DNA of 64,000 nucleotides from Stigmatella erecta (GCF_900111745.1 NZ_FOIJ01000026.1:1-64000); one strand, 5' to 3'; positions 7,507-16,310 are shown, counted from the stretch's first letter. Notes: generated by a model not told the origin, from the sequence alone. Made by a program: numbers and translations.

Positions 7507-9312
7507 ATGATCAGGAAAGTACTCATTGCGTTTGTAACGATTTCGTCGATCTCCGCGGCTCAGGCACAAGCGACGCAGGATGATCCTGGCGCTGATCTGA
7601 TCGTCGTCAACGCAAAGATCTTCACTGGCAACCGTGCGCAGCCCGAAGCTTCGGGCTTGGCCGTCAAGAAGGGCCGCATCTATTCCGTCGGCTCTGATGC
7701 GGAAATTCTCAGCCTGAAAAACTCCAAGACCCAGATCATTGACGCGCACAACCGTCGGATCATCCCCGGCATCGTCGATGCACATACGCACGTCCTCAAC
7801 GACCTGGCGTATAACTACAATGTGCGATGGGATGGCGTGCCGACGCTTCGTCGTGCGTTGACCATGCTGAGCGAACAGGCCGCACGCACTCCGGAAGGGC
7901 AATGGGTCAAAGTGATCGGAGGCTGGTCCCCCTTTCAATTCAAGGAGAACCGCTTTCCCACGCTGGATGAACTGCGCAAGGCGGTGCCCAACCGCCCCAT
8001 GATCGTGCAATATGCCTATAACCGTGCCTTCTTGAACAAGCGGGCGATGGAGGCACTCGGCGTAGGCACCGATCGGTTCCCGAAGTTGCCGGACATCGAA
8101 ATCGAGAAGGACGGCCGCGGCAACCCCACTGGTGTGGTCCACGGCTACACCTGGTTGTTTCTCGCCCTCGAAACCATGGTGCCACAGCCCACGTTCGACG
8201 AACAAGTGAGTTCGATGATCTATAGTGTTCACGGCCTGAACCGGTTCGGCGTGACCTCAATCATCGATAATGGCGGCAGGTGGCCATACCCCGAGGCCCA
8301 GGCGAGGGTAGACGTGCTTGCACGAGACAACCGCCTCAACGTGCGCATGCCCTTCGTGGATTTGCAGCTCGGCAACGGCGGGCCCGTCAACATGGTGGAT
8401 CTGGAAGTCGAGGCGATCACGAAAAAAGCGCCGATAAGCCCAGGACAAAACCTGCACCCCGCCTTGCCGCATGGCCATGAATATCGAGGCGCCGGGGAGG
8501 TTTTGTCCGGAGAAGTGCACGATCATGAAAACTTCGATCGTCCGGCGGTGATCATCGATCCCGAAAAGATGCGGCGCTTCGTCGAGCAGGATGTGATGAA
8601 GCTGGTCCAGCGACGCATCCCGTTCCGCATGCACATCAGCTATAACGAGAACATCTCCCCATTTCTCGACGCCCTGGAGAAGATGAGCGAGAGCATCCCG
8701 CTAGATGGCCTGCGATGGAGCTTGGAACACGCTGAAACGATCAGTCCGGAGAATATCGATCGAGTGAAAAAGCTGGGCGGCGGCATCGCTCTGGACGCTA
8801 AAATGGCGTTGCACGGCGATGCTTTCATCAAGACGTATAGTCGCGAAAAGGCTTTGGAGACACCGCGCCTGCGCACACTCGTGGATAGCGGTATTCCTTT
8901 GGCCATGACCACGGACGCATTCCGGGCAGCCACGTTTAACCCATGGGTCGGCATAAGCTGGATGGTTTCCGGCAAGTCTGTGTCCGGAACCGAGGTTCTC
9001 GCCAAGGACAACCGTCTTTCGCGCACCGAGGCGCTTCAATTGTTCACCAGAGGGGGGGCATGGTTCATGAATGCAGATTCCGAAATCGGCGCAATCGCCC
9101 CCGGAAACCTAGCGGACCTTGCTGTGCTCGACAGGGACTATTTCGACGTACCTGAGGATCAGATCAAGTCCGTAACCTCCGTTCTGACCATCATGAACGG
9201 TAAGGTAGTGTTCGGTGCGCAGGACTATCGCGCTCTGTCGCCTCAACTGCCTGCGATCCTTCCGGCTTGGTCGCCCGTTAAATTCTTTGGCAGCTATTTC
9301 GGAGAAAAGTGA
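7507..9312 (+). CDS. Secreted YtcJ-type amidohydrolase
   Basis: 601 residues from ATG 7507, preceded by GGGAGAG; the frame extends upstream but the signal peptide (MIRKVLIAFVTISSISAAQA) fixes this start. The mature protein opens with ADLIVVNAKIFTGN and has the metal motif IVDAHTHVLND, a later His in SLEHAET, and a catalytic-type Asp in AMTTDAFRA, ending with the small beta domain GNLADLAVLDRDYFDV. This is the Amidohydro_3 fold: a metal-dependent hydrolase acting on amide or related bonds, substrate unknown. The base composition is visibly lower in GC than its neighbours, and IS remnants lie on both sides, suggesting acquisition. Confidence 0.85.
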   Translation: MIRKVLIAFVTISSISAAQAQATQDDPGADLIVVNAKIFTGNRAQPEASGLAVKKGRIYSVGSDAEILSLKNSKTQIIDAHNRRIIPGIVDAHTHVLNDLAYNYNVRWDGVPTLRRALTMLSEQAARTPEGQWVKVIGGWSPFQFKENRFPTLDELRKAVPNRPMIVQYAYNRAFLNKRAMEALGVGTDRFPKLPDIEIEKDGRGNPTGVVHGYTWLFLALETMVPQPTFDEQVSSMIYSVHGLNRFGVTSIIDNGGRWPYPEAQARVDVLARDNRLNVRMPFVDLQLGNGGPVNMVDLEVEAITKKAPISPGQNLHPALPHGHEYRGAGEVLSGEVHDHENFDRPAVIIDPEKMRRFVEQDVMKLVQRRIPFRMHISYNENISPFLDALEKMSESIPLDGLRWSLEHAETISPENIDRVKKLGGGIALDAKMALHGDAFIKTYSREKALETPRLRTLVDSGIPLAMTTDAFRAATFNPWVGISWMVSGKSVSGTEVLAKDNRLSRTEALQLFTRGGAWFMNADSEIGAIAPGNLADLAVLDRDYFDVPEDQIKSVTSVLTIMNGKVVFGAQDYRALSPQLPAILPAWSPVKFFGSYFGEK

Positions 9313-9368
9313 AACCGGCACGCCAGGGGCGCCGATGCATGATTTGCTCGGCGCTCCTCGTGCGACGG

Positions 9369-9869
9369 TCATTTGCCTGCGTTGTCCCCGCTGGTCGCGT
9401 CTTCGCCAGCAGGCGGGTTTTCGGAAGCATTCAATGGCCGCAGTTGCGCGCCTGGAGCAAAGACGCCGTGGAAGAACCTCGTGAGGTTTGCCCAAGGCGG
9501 AGGTACCAGGGACGCTACACGCCGTAACAGTTCCAGCCCGGTGAAGAGCAGGTGCGCGGTGCCATCCGGCAGCGGGCGCTTCATGCGATAGGCGATGCGG
9601 CCATCCTCCATTCGCGCCAGGCGCTCCAGCGCCAGCGCGCCACGCGCCCCATAGCGGCACAGCCGCTCCAGCCCCTGCCTGTCGTTGGCGTGCGTATTGG
9701 CATGAAGGGAGAAGCCTTCCAGCAAGGCGCACCGGGGCTGCTTTCGGGGAGGGGGCCGGACGTCTACCTCCAGCCAGCGAAGCCGTTGCTGCAGGGAGTG
9801 CGCCGGGTACGCCTGCAGCGCATCCTCGGGTCCTTGCGCGGGCAATGGGTACCCACAAAGTTTCGCCAT
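9369..9869 (-). pseudogene. IS91-family transposase, internal fragment
   Basis: About 166 open codons on the minus strand. The central part has strong resemblance to IS91-like transposases: [60 protein letters not shown] and [16 protein letters not shown]. The N-terminal zinc-binding region and catalytic tyrosines are missing and the C-terminus stops soon after the GAQLRPLN block, so this is an inactive piece. It corresponds to the region just before the C-terminal piece found at 2.48-2.87 kb. Confidence 0.75.
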
Positions 9870-9951
9870 GCCCGTCTTGGAAGTGTCGTGCCTGGAAGTC
9901 CTACGGGAACTGCGCTCGATCCAGTCGGAGCGCTCTCGCCAGAAGCTCCGA

Positions 9952-9974
9952 GCGGCGGGTTCGAAACCCGCCGC
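9952..9974. repeat. 8-bp-stem hairpin with T-arm-like loop
   Basis: GCGGCGGG, loop TTCGAAA, CCCGCCGC: a perfect 8-bp stem with 7-base loop just beyond the stop of the minus-strand DUF3060 gene. No T run follows on either strand. It resembles the hairpin at 3479-3495 and may be part of a degenerate tRNA-like sequence starting near 9879, or a factor-dependent terminator for the gene at 10005. Confidence 0.45.
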
Positions 9975-10004
9975 TTCCGTGGGGCTTGGAGAGCCGTGGT
10001 CCGG

Positions 10005-10517
10005 CTACCGCTGGGACACCCTGTTGTCGGTGCCCGTGGCGCTCACCTTGGGCTTCTTCCGTCCGCCCGCGGCCTTCTTCCAGGTCACGGTATTGCCTGT
10101 GCCCGTGACGTCGATCTGCTCGACGGAATCCAGCGTGACCTTGTTCGAGCTGCCCGTCACATCGACGCGCTTGCACGCTCCCGTGAACGTCAGCTCGTTC
10201 GAGGAGCCGCTGATCGACACCTCGGTGGTGCCATGGCACGCGAGTGTTTCCTTGCGGCCCGCGCCGGTGATGTCGATCTCCGGGTCGGAATCGTCATCGG
10301 AGTCTTCTTTGCCGTCGTCGTCCTGCTTCATCTCGGCCGTGGTGCGGGTGCCTTCGCTCTCGACCTTCACGTTGCCGCCCCGAACGTCCACCTTGCTGCC
10401 ACCCGAGTTGACCTTGATGTTCCCGTCCTTGCCGATCTGGACGGAGTCTTGCGCGCCTGCCGCCATCGCGAAGCAGACGGTGAACGCTACGGCCGCGGAA
10501 CGAATGCGCTTCGACAT
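10005..10517 (-). CDS. Exported DUF3060-domain protein
   Basis: 170 residues with a signal peptide (ending AMAAGA) and a GGGGGC ribosome binding site 6-8 bases before ATG. The mature protein has an acidic stretch DDDGKEDSDDDSDPEID in its middle, then short repeated beta motifs (VSISGSSNELTFTG, VDVTGSSNKVTLDS, IDVTGTGNTVTW) typical of DUF3060, a right-handed beta repeat in exported bacterial proteins. The repeats pair Gly-Ser/Thr-x-Asn turns with Val-rich strands. No enzyme motif. Likely periplasmic or surface; function unknown. Confidence 0.8.
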   Translation of the reverse strand: MSKRIRSAAVAFTVCFAMAAGAQDSVQIGKDGNIKVNSGGSKVDVRGGNVKVESEGTRTTAEMKQDDDGKEDSDDDSDPEIDITGAGRKETLACHGTTEVSISGSSNELTFTGACKRVDVTGSSNKVTLDSVEQIDVTGTGNTVTWKKAAGGRKKPKVSATGTDNRVSQR

Positions 10518-10625
10518 GCTGGGAGCCCCCTGTAGGTGGTAACGGTATGACGGGGCGCTTATACCTCGGGCTCACCGTTCTGCTGGAAGTTCTCCGTCCG
10601 CGAGGAAGACCCGCCACGGCCGGGG

Positions 10626-10796
10626 CTAATCGTTGATGGGCTCGAAGTCGGCCTTGATGGCACCGCAGTCCGGGCAGCTCCAGGTGTCGGGCAGAAGCTC
10701 GAACGCGGTCCCAGGCGGGATTCCTGACGCGGGATCTCCCTCCGCGGGATCGTAGATGTGGCCACACGGAAGACACTGGTACCGCTGCATGGCCAT
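10626..10796 (-). CDS. Rubredoxin
   Basis: 56 residues from the ATG preceded by AAGGAGG (spacing 7); an upstream ATG in the same frame would sit ahead of that ribosome binding site and is rejected. Both iron-binding CxxC motifs are present: [12 protein letters not shown] and [15 protein letters not shown], with the usual Asp-Pro-Ala-Glu-Gly-Asp turn between. It is a small one-iron electron carrier in the cytoplasm. It stands alone, with no partner reductase or oxygenase adjacent. Confidence 0.93.
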   Translation of the reverse strand: MAMQRYQCLPCGHIYDPAEGDPASGIPPGTAFELLPDTWSCPDCGAIKADFEPIND

Positions 10797-10977
10797 GAAT
10801 GGCCCTCCTTGCCAGGGCATCTTAGCTGGGCGTACACCCCTCCCGTCTCGCCCAGGGCCGAGAATTCGGCCCGAGCGGCGTTGTCAATCTCCGAGGAGAT
10901 GCAAAACGCTAAAATCCCCAGCTATTTCGGGGGTTTACCTACCACCACGAGCCCATGGGCACGCGGCCGGGAAGGAG

Positions 10978-12315
10978 TCAGTCCGCAGTGTACACGCGGG
11001 GCTGTTGACCGCCACCCAAGGAGACGGCGTCGATCGGCCCGGAGGCTGGAGTGCCGGTCGCCATCCTCGTCCAGCCGCCATTCATGACGGCGGTCTGGTA
11101 CAGGTTCCCGGCTTCAGCCGTGAACACCTGCGGCCACCCTCCGCCCATGTTCAGGGCACTCAAGGTCGCACCGGGCGCAATCGCAATCCCCGTCGACATC
11201 ACCACCCACTCCGTGCTCGTGGCCCAGATTTGATGGAGCTGCCCGTTCAGCACGGTCATCACCTGGGGTGCGCTGCCCCCCATGTACACCGCCTCGAACG
11301 CGTCGCCGACCGGCCGTCCAGTTGACCCGATGTGCCAGGCGCCGCCGCCGGCCCACACCTGGTACAGCGTTCCACCCTGGTTGATCATCGCCTGGATCGA
11401 GTTGTCCGCCATCACGACAGCGGAGACCTTGCCGGTCGTGTGGATGCCCGTCCAACCCTTCTGCCAGCCGTTCGAGTCGCCCCAGACGTGCATGAGCTTG
11501 CCATCCTCCACCGCGAGAATCTGCGGCGACGCCTGCCCGACGTTCACGGCGGACATGCTCGTGGCGTTCAAGGCGAGCCCGGAGTTGAGGGTGATCCACC
11601 GTCCACCGTTCACGAACGAGTGCACGAGGTAGCCGCCGGAACTGCTGAGGATGTCACCCCATCCCGTCCCCATGTTCACGGCCGTGAAGACCCTCGACGA
11701 GATCTGCTGCGCCGTGGACATCTTCTTCCACGAAGTGCCATGTACTGCCGTCTCGTGGATCGTCTTGGGCGTGTTGGACTGGAGCCCGGGAAAGTCCATG
11801 GGGATCGGGTACCCCCTCGTCACCGTCTGGCCGCACGCGTAACCCTGGTTCGCGATGTTCGCCCCGTTCCGCTTGAGCTCGAAATGCAGGTGCGCTCCGA
11901 AGGAGTTCCCGGTGTTGCCAATGAGGCCGACCGTCTGGCCCTTCGTCACGGTCTGGCTCAATGCGACGGCCGGCGCTTGCTGCATGTGCGCGTAGAGCGT
12001 CGTATAGCCGGACGCGTGTGTGATGATCACATGGTTCCCATAGCCTGTCGTGCCAAAGTTGACGACGCGCGTGGTGACGACCCCGTCGTACGCGGCCACG
12101 ATGGGCGTGCCCGCTGAGCCCGCGATGTCGATCCCCGTGTGCGTCGGCCTGGGGTCAGAGGGGCAGCCGCCGACGACATACGAGATCCTCCCCGAAGCAG
12201 GCTGGATCATCGCCGCATCGTCGGCTTGGGCCGGCAACACGCCGACGAGCGTTGTTGCGATGATCCCGAGCATTGCCAGGTTCGCCGTGAAGCGCCTACG
12301 TATCGCCAAGTGCAT
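10978..12315 (-). CDS. Secreted M23 metallopeptidase with C-terminal beta-propeller-like repeats
   Basis: 445 residues from ATG 12315, which has GGGAG seven bases upstream; ATG 12327 is an alternative. Signal peptide ends LPAQA. The M23 (LytM) domain follows at about residues 40-160 with zinc motifs THTGIDIAG and GAHLHFEL and the additional His in LYAHM. From about residue 200 on there are five or so ~45-residue repeats (for example VMADNSIQAMINQGGTLYQV, PQVMTVLNGQLHQIW, PQVFTAEAGNLYQTA) of the PLL/tachylectin-like propeller type seen in myxobacterial secreted enzymes. It should cleave peptidoglycan cross-links or peptides outside the cell, the repeats binding the target surface. Role in prey lysis is inferred. 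Confidence 0.88.
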   Translation of the reverse strand: MHLAIRRRFTANLAMLGIIATTLVGVLPAQADDAAMIQPASGRISYVVGGCPSDPRPTHTGIDIAGSAGTPIVAAYDGVVTTRVVNFGTTGYGNHVIITHASGYTTLYAHMQQAPAVALSQTVTKGQTVGLIGNTGNSFGAHLHFELKRNGANIANQGYACGQTVTRGYPIPMDFPGLQSNTPKTIHETAVHGTSWKKMSTAQQISSRVFTAVNMGTGWGDILSSSGGYLVHSFVNGGRWITLNSGLALNATSMSAVNVGQASPQILAVEDGKLMHVWGDSNGWQKGWTGIHTTGKVSAVVMADNSIQAMINQGGTLYQVWAGGGAWHIGSTGRPVGDAFEAVYMGGSAPQVMTVLNGQLHQIWATSTEWVVMSTGIAIAPGATLSALNMGGGWPQVFTAEAGNLYQTAVMNGGWTRMATGTPASGPIDAVSLGGGQQPRVYTAD

Positions 12316-12431
12316 ACAAACTCCCATTTCATCCAGTGCGAGGAACGCTCCGCTCGACGTTCTGAGACACCTCGTAAGAGCGGAGTCACAACTGCTCCTC
12401 GGGACACTACCGAGAGCCTGCGCGCAAAAAA

Positions 12432-12596
12432 ATGTTTAATTCGCCAGACCATTTCTCCCAGGCAAACCTGCTGGCGTACTCACCGCAGTTCGACGGCGTG
12501 GAGGCACTCTTCCAAGTGGTGAAGCACTACGTCCTGGCATCGGCATTCCCCCGTGGCAACACTCACCCGTGTTTGAAGGGAAACACCTGGGGCTGA
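12432..12596 (+). other. Short open frame, 54 codons, possible gene remnant
   Basis: ATG 12432 to TGA 12596 encodes MFNSPDHFSQANLLAYSPQF and continues with GVEALFQVVKHYVL. The composition is protein-like but there is no clear ribosome binding site and no family is recognised. It may be a relic of a larger gene or a small protein; the rest of 12316-12665 shows nothing else apart from the gcvH ribosome binding site. Confidence 0.25.
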
Positions 12597-12665
12597 CAGT
12601 GAGAGCCCCCTGGCGGAAATCTCCTATCGTCGATGCCAACCATCGCTTCAAAGGAGGGGCCCAAT

Positions 12666-13064
12666 ATGGCCGCCGAACTTCCCAAGGATGTGAAGTACAC
12701 CAAGGAGCACGAGTGGGCCCGCCATCAGGGCAAAACCATCGTGGTGGGCCTCACGGACCATGCGCAGAAGCAGCTCGGTGACGTGGTGTACGTCGAGCTG
12801 CCCCAGGTGGGCGATACCTTCGAGGCCGGCGAGCCGTTTGGCTCCGTCGAGTCCGTCAAGGCGGTCTCAGAGGTGTTCGCCCCCGTGAGTGGCAAGATCG
12901 TGAAGGTCAACGACAGCCTGGTCGACTCACCGGAGCTCGTGAATGAGGAACCCTATGTGGATGGGTGGCTCATCGAAATCGAGTTTTCCTCTGCCTCGCA
13001 ATGGGATGAACTCCTCGATTCCTCGGCCTATGCCGGGCTCATCCGGGAGGAAGCGGAAGGGTAA
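12666..13064 (+). CDS. gcvH: Glycine cleavage system H protein
   Basis: 132 residues from ATG 12666, with AAAGGAGGGG 5-8 bases upstream; the longer frame from 12633 is rejected on that basis. The lipoyl domain is complete, with the lipoylated Lys in SVESVKAVSEVFAP and N-terminal KYTKEHEWAR. The protein carries the aminomethyl group between the P, T and L proteins of the glycine cleavage complex in the cytoplasm. Here it stands alone; gcvT and gcvP are not in the window, and no glycine riboswitch-like structure is evident upstream. Confidence 0.95.
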   Translation: MAAELPKDVKYTKEHEWARHQGKTIVVGLTDHAQKQLGDVVYVELPQVGDTFEAGEPFGSVESVKAVSEVFAPVSGKIVKVNDSLVDSPELVNEEPYVDGWLIEIEFSSASQWDELLDSSAYAGLIREEAEG

Positions 13065-13089
13065 TCCCGTGTTAACGCGAAAGGGACGC

Positions 13090-13330
13090 GCCGGTTCCCG
13101 AAGCGGAATGGGGGCCTGTTGGAGGGGGGCTGGCTGGTGCAAAGGGGTTAAGAAGGGCCGCTGAAGGATGAAGCGCGGGCTGTGCGCCAGACTGCGGCAC
13201 AGTCCGTGCCCTCCCTTGGGGCACACGCCGGCCCAAGTGGCCCAGCCAGGCGGCAAGTCCCAGGATGTGCCTGCCCAGCCGGCCAATGGCTGGGCGCTAC
13301 AGGTTGCTACGCTCCGCAGGGCCACCGCAG
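13090..13330 (-). mobile_element. Degraded IS91-like remnant (dispersed repeat copy)
   Basis: On the minus strand this shares blocks with the 2.4 and 7.1 kb copies: a GGCGTGTGCCCCAAGGGA segment and AGCGGCCCTTCTT downstream, spaced similarly. Divergence is higher than between the other two copies. The following 13331-13781 stretch has no supported gene; it contains AT-richer DNA near 13620-13780 that probably includes the promoter of the next gene. Confidence 0.4.
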
Positions 13331-13781
13331 AGCGTCAAGGGCCCCGCAGCGGGAATGTCAAAGCAGACAACCTAGAACACCAAGCACTCCCGGCTGGCTC
13401 CAGGCCCATTTCCTGGCGAGGAGTTCCGGTCCGGTCTGGCGAAAAGTGCAAGATTCTGTGCATAGCACGGCAGAGCCTCGCCTCCTTTAGCGGGGTCTGG
13501 ATCGCCGTCTCGAATTGCCCCCAGCAAGGATTTCGTGCGTGGAGGGCGCCTCCGTCTGATCGGGGCGCTCTCGGGACTCGCGTGGTCTGCACTGCTCGCC
13601 ACGCCAGCCCGGGAGAAGCGTTTGGCAAACAAGATAACCAAATAAGTTGACCCCAGACTCAAAGACAGCCAAACGGGCTTGCGCCGCCCCTGCCCAGCGC
13701 AACCAGCCTCTCGCACTCTTCAGACAGAAGGGCTGCTTGCACGAAGGCCTTGCAAACCAAGGAAATAGAGAAAACAAAAAC

Positions 13782-14684
13782 ATGAGCAAGAATTACGAGA
13801 AGGTCTGGAATGCGGAAAGTGGTCTGAGGGCGTTGTGCCTGATCCTGCTGGCGGCATGCGGAGACGTGGCGCAGCTCGCCTCTCCGGCTCAGGCCGATCG
13901 GCACTCGCCGGTGAAGACGGCGGAGACCTGCATCGAGGTGAACCTGGGCGAGTACAACCTGTTCCTGCTGGAGGACTACAGCGGAGGCCACGATGTGATG
14001 GGGAAGGTGGCGGCAGGAGGAGACATCCGCCTGACGGACTTCGCGGTAGGAGCAGGCTTGACCAGCCACTTCACCAACACGCTGGTGGCGGGGGGAGACC
14101 TTGCGCTGTCGCGAGGCGGGGTGTGGGGAGACGCGTGGTACGGGGGCAGCTACAGCGCGGACCAGACGGTGGTGTTCCCGAGGGGGGTGGCGGCGAAGGG
14201 AACGCCGATCAACTTCGCCGAGCAAGGGACGAAGCTGAAGCAGCTCTCCGCGCAGCTGGGGGGGCTGGCGGTGAATGGCACCACGAAGCGGGAGAGCTGG
14301 GGAGGCCTCTACCTGACGGGGACGGACCCCACGACGAACGTATTCGAGGTGAGCGCGAGCGCCTTCACGGGCGCCAAGCTGCTGTCCATCGAGGCGCCGG
14401 CCCACTCGCTGGTGGTGGTGAACATCCGGGGAGGCTCGGCCACGTTCACGGGGTTCGGCCACGCGTTCAGCGGCGGCATTGACCAGCAGGGCGTGCTCTT
14501 CAACTTCGTGGATGCGACCCGCATCGACGCTCATGGGTACGGCTTCTGGGGCACGGTGCTGGCGCCCTTCGCTGACTTCGCCTTCAACGATGGCAGCTGG
14601 GATGGTGGCATCTACGCCAAGTCCCTGACGGGCAATGCCGAGGGCCACATCAACCCTCTGAAGGACCACGACATCTGCCTGTAG
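13782..14684 (+). CDS. Choice-of-anchor A family lipoprotein
   Basis: 300 residues from ATG 13782 (AAGGAAATAGAG upstream). A lipoprotein-like signal ends LLAAC. The mature region opens with LGEYNLFLLEDYSGGHDVMG and contains VAAGGDIRLTDFAVG, then LVAGGDLALSRGGVWGDAWY, the Gly-rich beta pattern of the choice-of-anchor A domain, ending with FNDGSWDGGIYAKSLTGNAE. In other bacteria this fold occurs in collagen-binding or surface adhesion proteins. Likely an outer-membrane lipoprotein exposed at the surface; ligand unknown. An intrinsic terminator follows. Confidence 0.82.
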   Translation: MSKNYEKVWNAESGLRALCLILLAACGDVAQLASPAQADRHSPVKTAETCIEVNLGEYNLFLLEDYSGGHDVMGKVAAGGDIRLTDFAVGAGLTSHFTNTLVAGGDLALSRGGVWGDAWYGGSYSADQTVVFPRGVAAKGTPINFAEQGTKLKQLSAQLGGLAVNGTTKRESWGGLYLTGTDPTTNVFEVSASAFTGAKLLSIEAPAHSLVVVNIRGGSATFTGFGHAFSGGIDQQGVLFNFVDATRIDAHGYGFWGTVLAPFADFAFNDGSWDGGIYAKSLTGNAEGHINPLKDHDICL

Positions 14685-14699
14685 CCGCACGCCTGCCAA

Positions 14700-14734
14700 G
14701 GGGGGCCCCTGGTTCTGAGGGGGCCCCTGTTTTT
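14700..14734 (+). terminator. Rho-independent terminator after the choice-of-anchor A gene
   Basis: GGGGGGCCCC, a short loop, then GGGGGCCCC and TGTTTTT. The stem is entirely G-C and begins about 15 bases after the stop codon. Confidence 0.8.
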
Positions 14735-14822
14735 CACGCTCCGTCGAAACATTTCCCGGACACTCCAGACAATCCAGGCACGGCCCTCCCTGCAGGGCCT
14801 TCGCCTACGGGAAGTCTCCTTT

Positions 14823-15551
14823 ATGCAGCCTGTCATCCGCGCTTCGCCGGGGTCATCCCGAGCCGTCCCTGGTCCCGCAGCGCCCCTGCCCGCCCGCGGC
14901 CGCGCCCCCATCGCTTCCCACGGGGATGCCTTCGAAAGGATGGCCTCACGCCCTCAGACGAGCCGGGACCGGGACCGCTACTTCTCGGGGTTCAAGCAGG
15001 GCGGAACCGGCAACTGCGTGAGCATTGCCGCCATCAAGGCGGCGATGGCCAGGTTCGGCCCCGGCCAGGTCTTCAAGAGCGTGAACCGAGCCGGCCAAGG
15101 CTACGACGTCACGATGCGCGATGGTGTGAAGGTGCGGGTCAGTGACGCGGAGTTGGCCACCGCCGGCCGCCTCTCCCGGATCTCGGGGAACAACCCTGAA
15201 CTGGTCCGCCAAGCCGTGTTGATGTACGCGGCGATGGCCAACCGCGCTCAACTCGAAGGGAACGACGGCCGGAAGAACATGTCGTTCGAGAGGGCGTGCC
15301 AGTCTCTGAACGATGGGGAGAGCTATCTGGAAGGTCCCCGCTGGCTGGGACTTCAGCGCCACATGCGGAAGATCAACCCCGACGACATCCATCGCTACAC
15401 GGCCGTGGTCGGTGCCTCGAGCCGCCACGCGGTCTTCGCCTCGGACGGATTCGTCGACCATTACGGGAAGAAGCGGCCCAGCACGACGCGCAGCGGCCTG
15501 GAAATCGAAGGCTACGGCAGGCCCCTGCGCGGCGCTTACGCCCTGGTCTGA
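14823..15551 (+). CDS. Hypothetical protein with papain-like Cys/His arrangement
   Basis: 242 residues. The N-terminal ~50 are Pro/Ala/Arg-rich and look disordered. The folded part starts DRYFSGFKQGGTGNCVSIAA, where Cys before a helix (AAIKAAMARFG) resembles the nucleophile elbow of papain-like cysteine peptidases; a later His in ASSRHAVFASDGFVDHYG could be the partner. No signal peptide. The nearby ribosome binding site is weak. It could be a cysteine protease, a transglutaminase-like or deamidase enzyme, perhaps a toxin domain; only the Cys/His spacing supports this. Confidence 0.55.
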   Translation: MQPVIRASPGSSRAVPGPAAPLPARGRAPIASHGDAFERMASRPQTSRDRDRYFSGFKQGGTGNCVSIAAIKAAMARFGPGQVFKSVNRAGQGYDVTMRDGVKVRVSDAELATAGRLSRISGNNPELVRQAVLMYAAMANRAQLEGNDGRKNMSFERACQSLNDGESYLEGPRWLGLQRHMRKINPDDIHRYTAVVGASSRHAVFASDGFVDHYGKKRPSTTRSGLEIEGYGRPLRGAYALV

Positions 15552-15686
15552 GCCCGGGCCACGCGCCTCTTCCCGAAACTCACAGAGCAAGGTCTTCTCG
15601 CCTTCGTCCGTCACGAGCCCATGCCGGATGTAGAGCCCCCCGAGCGGGATTTTCCGGTTGCTAGCACTGTCCACGAAGGAGCCCCC

Positions 15687-16289
15687 ATGCGTATCGCCGT
15701 TTTCGGAACCGGTGAGGTCGGCTCCGCCGTCGCCGCCAAGCTCAAAACTCTCGGTCACCACGTGGTCTTCGGCTCCCGCCATCCCGGCGACCCTCGGGAC
15801 GGCATCCCCGTCCTCAGCCACGAAGATGCCGCCCTCCACGGCGACTGGATCTTCAACGCCCTCCACGGTGAGCACGCGCTGGAAACGCTCGCCGCACTCC
15901 CCATGGAGGGAAAACTCCTCATCGACACCGGCAATCGCCAGTCCGCCATCGACGGCCCCCTCACCGAAACCCTGGGCGAAGCGCTGCAGCGCGCCCTGCC
16001 CAATACACGCGTCGTCAAGGCCATGAACTTTCCGAGCGCCCAGCTGATGGGCGCCCCCGAAAAGCTCGGCGCAACCCACTCCATCTTCGTCGCCGCCAAC
16101 GACGCTGGCGCCCGCGCCGAAGTCATCGCCCTGCTCGAAAGCTTTGGCTGGAAGGATATCCTTGACCTTGGCGATCTCACCGCCTGCCGCGCCATGGAGC
16201 AGCTGGCGCCGATGTGGATCCGGCTGCACGAAAAGTTTGGCCACGTGTACTTCAACCTGGCTGTGGTCCGCAGGCCGGAACAGATGTAG
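15687..16289 (+). CDS. NADP-binding oxidoreductase, F420-dependent reductase-like
   Basis: 200 residues from ATG 15687 (GAAGGAG at spacing 5-6); the longer frame lacks such a signal. The N-terminus MRIAVFGTGEVGSAVAAKL is a Rossmann GxGxxG-type dinucleotide site, followed by VVFGSRHP where Ser-Arg suggests NADP(H). The helix AMEQLAPMWIRL near the end fits the short NAD(P)-binding/F420 reductase family. It probably reduces a small cytoplasmic substrate with NADPH; substrate unknown. Confidence 0.8.
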   Translation: MRIAVFGTGEVGSAVAAKLKTLGHHVVFGSRHPGDPRDGIPVLSHEDAALHGDWIFNALHGEHALETLAALPMEGKLLIDTGNRQSAIDGPLTETLGEALQRALPNTRVVKAMNFPSAQLMGAPEKLGATHSIFVAANDAGARAEVIALLESFGWKDILDLGDLTACRAMEQLAPMWIRLHEKFGHVYFNLAVVRRPEQM

Positions 16290-16310
16290 CCACTGAATTG
16301 TGGGCTGGCC

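Noticed and set aside
12316-12665. Glycine riboswitch upstream of gcvH
   Set aside because: No paired aptamer-like stems are evident and gcvH is solitary.
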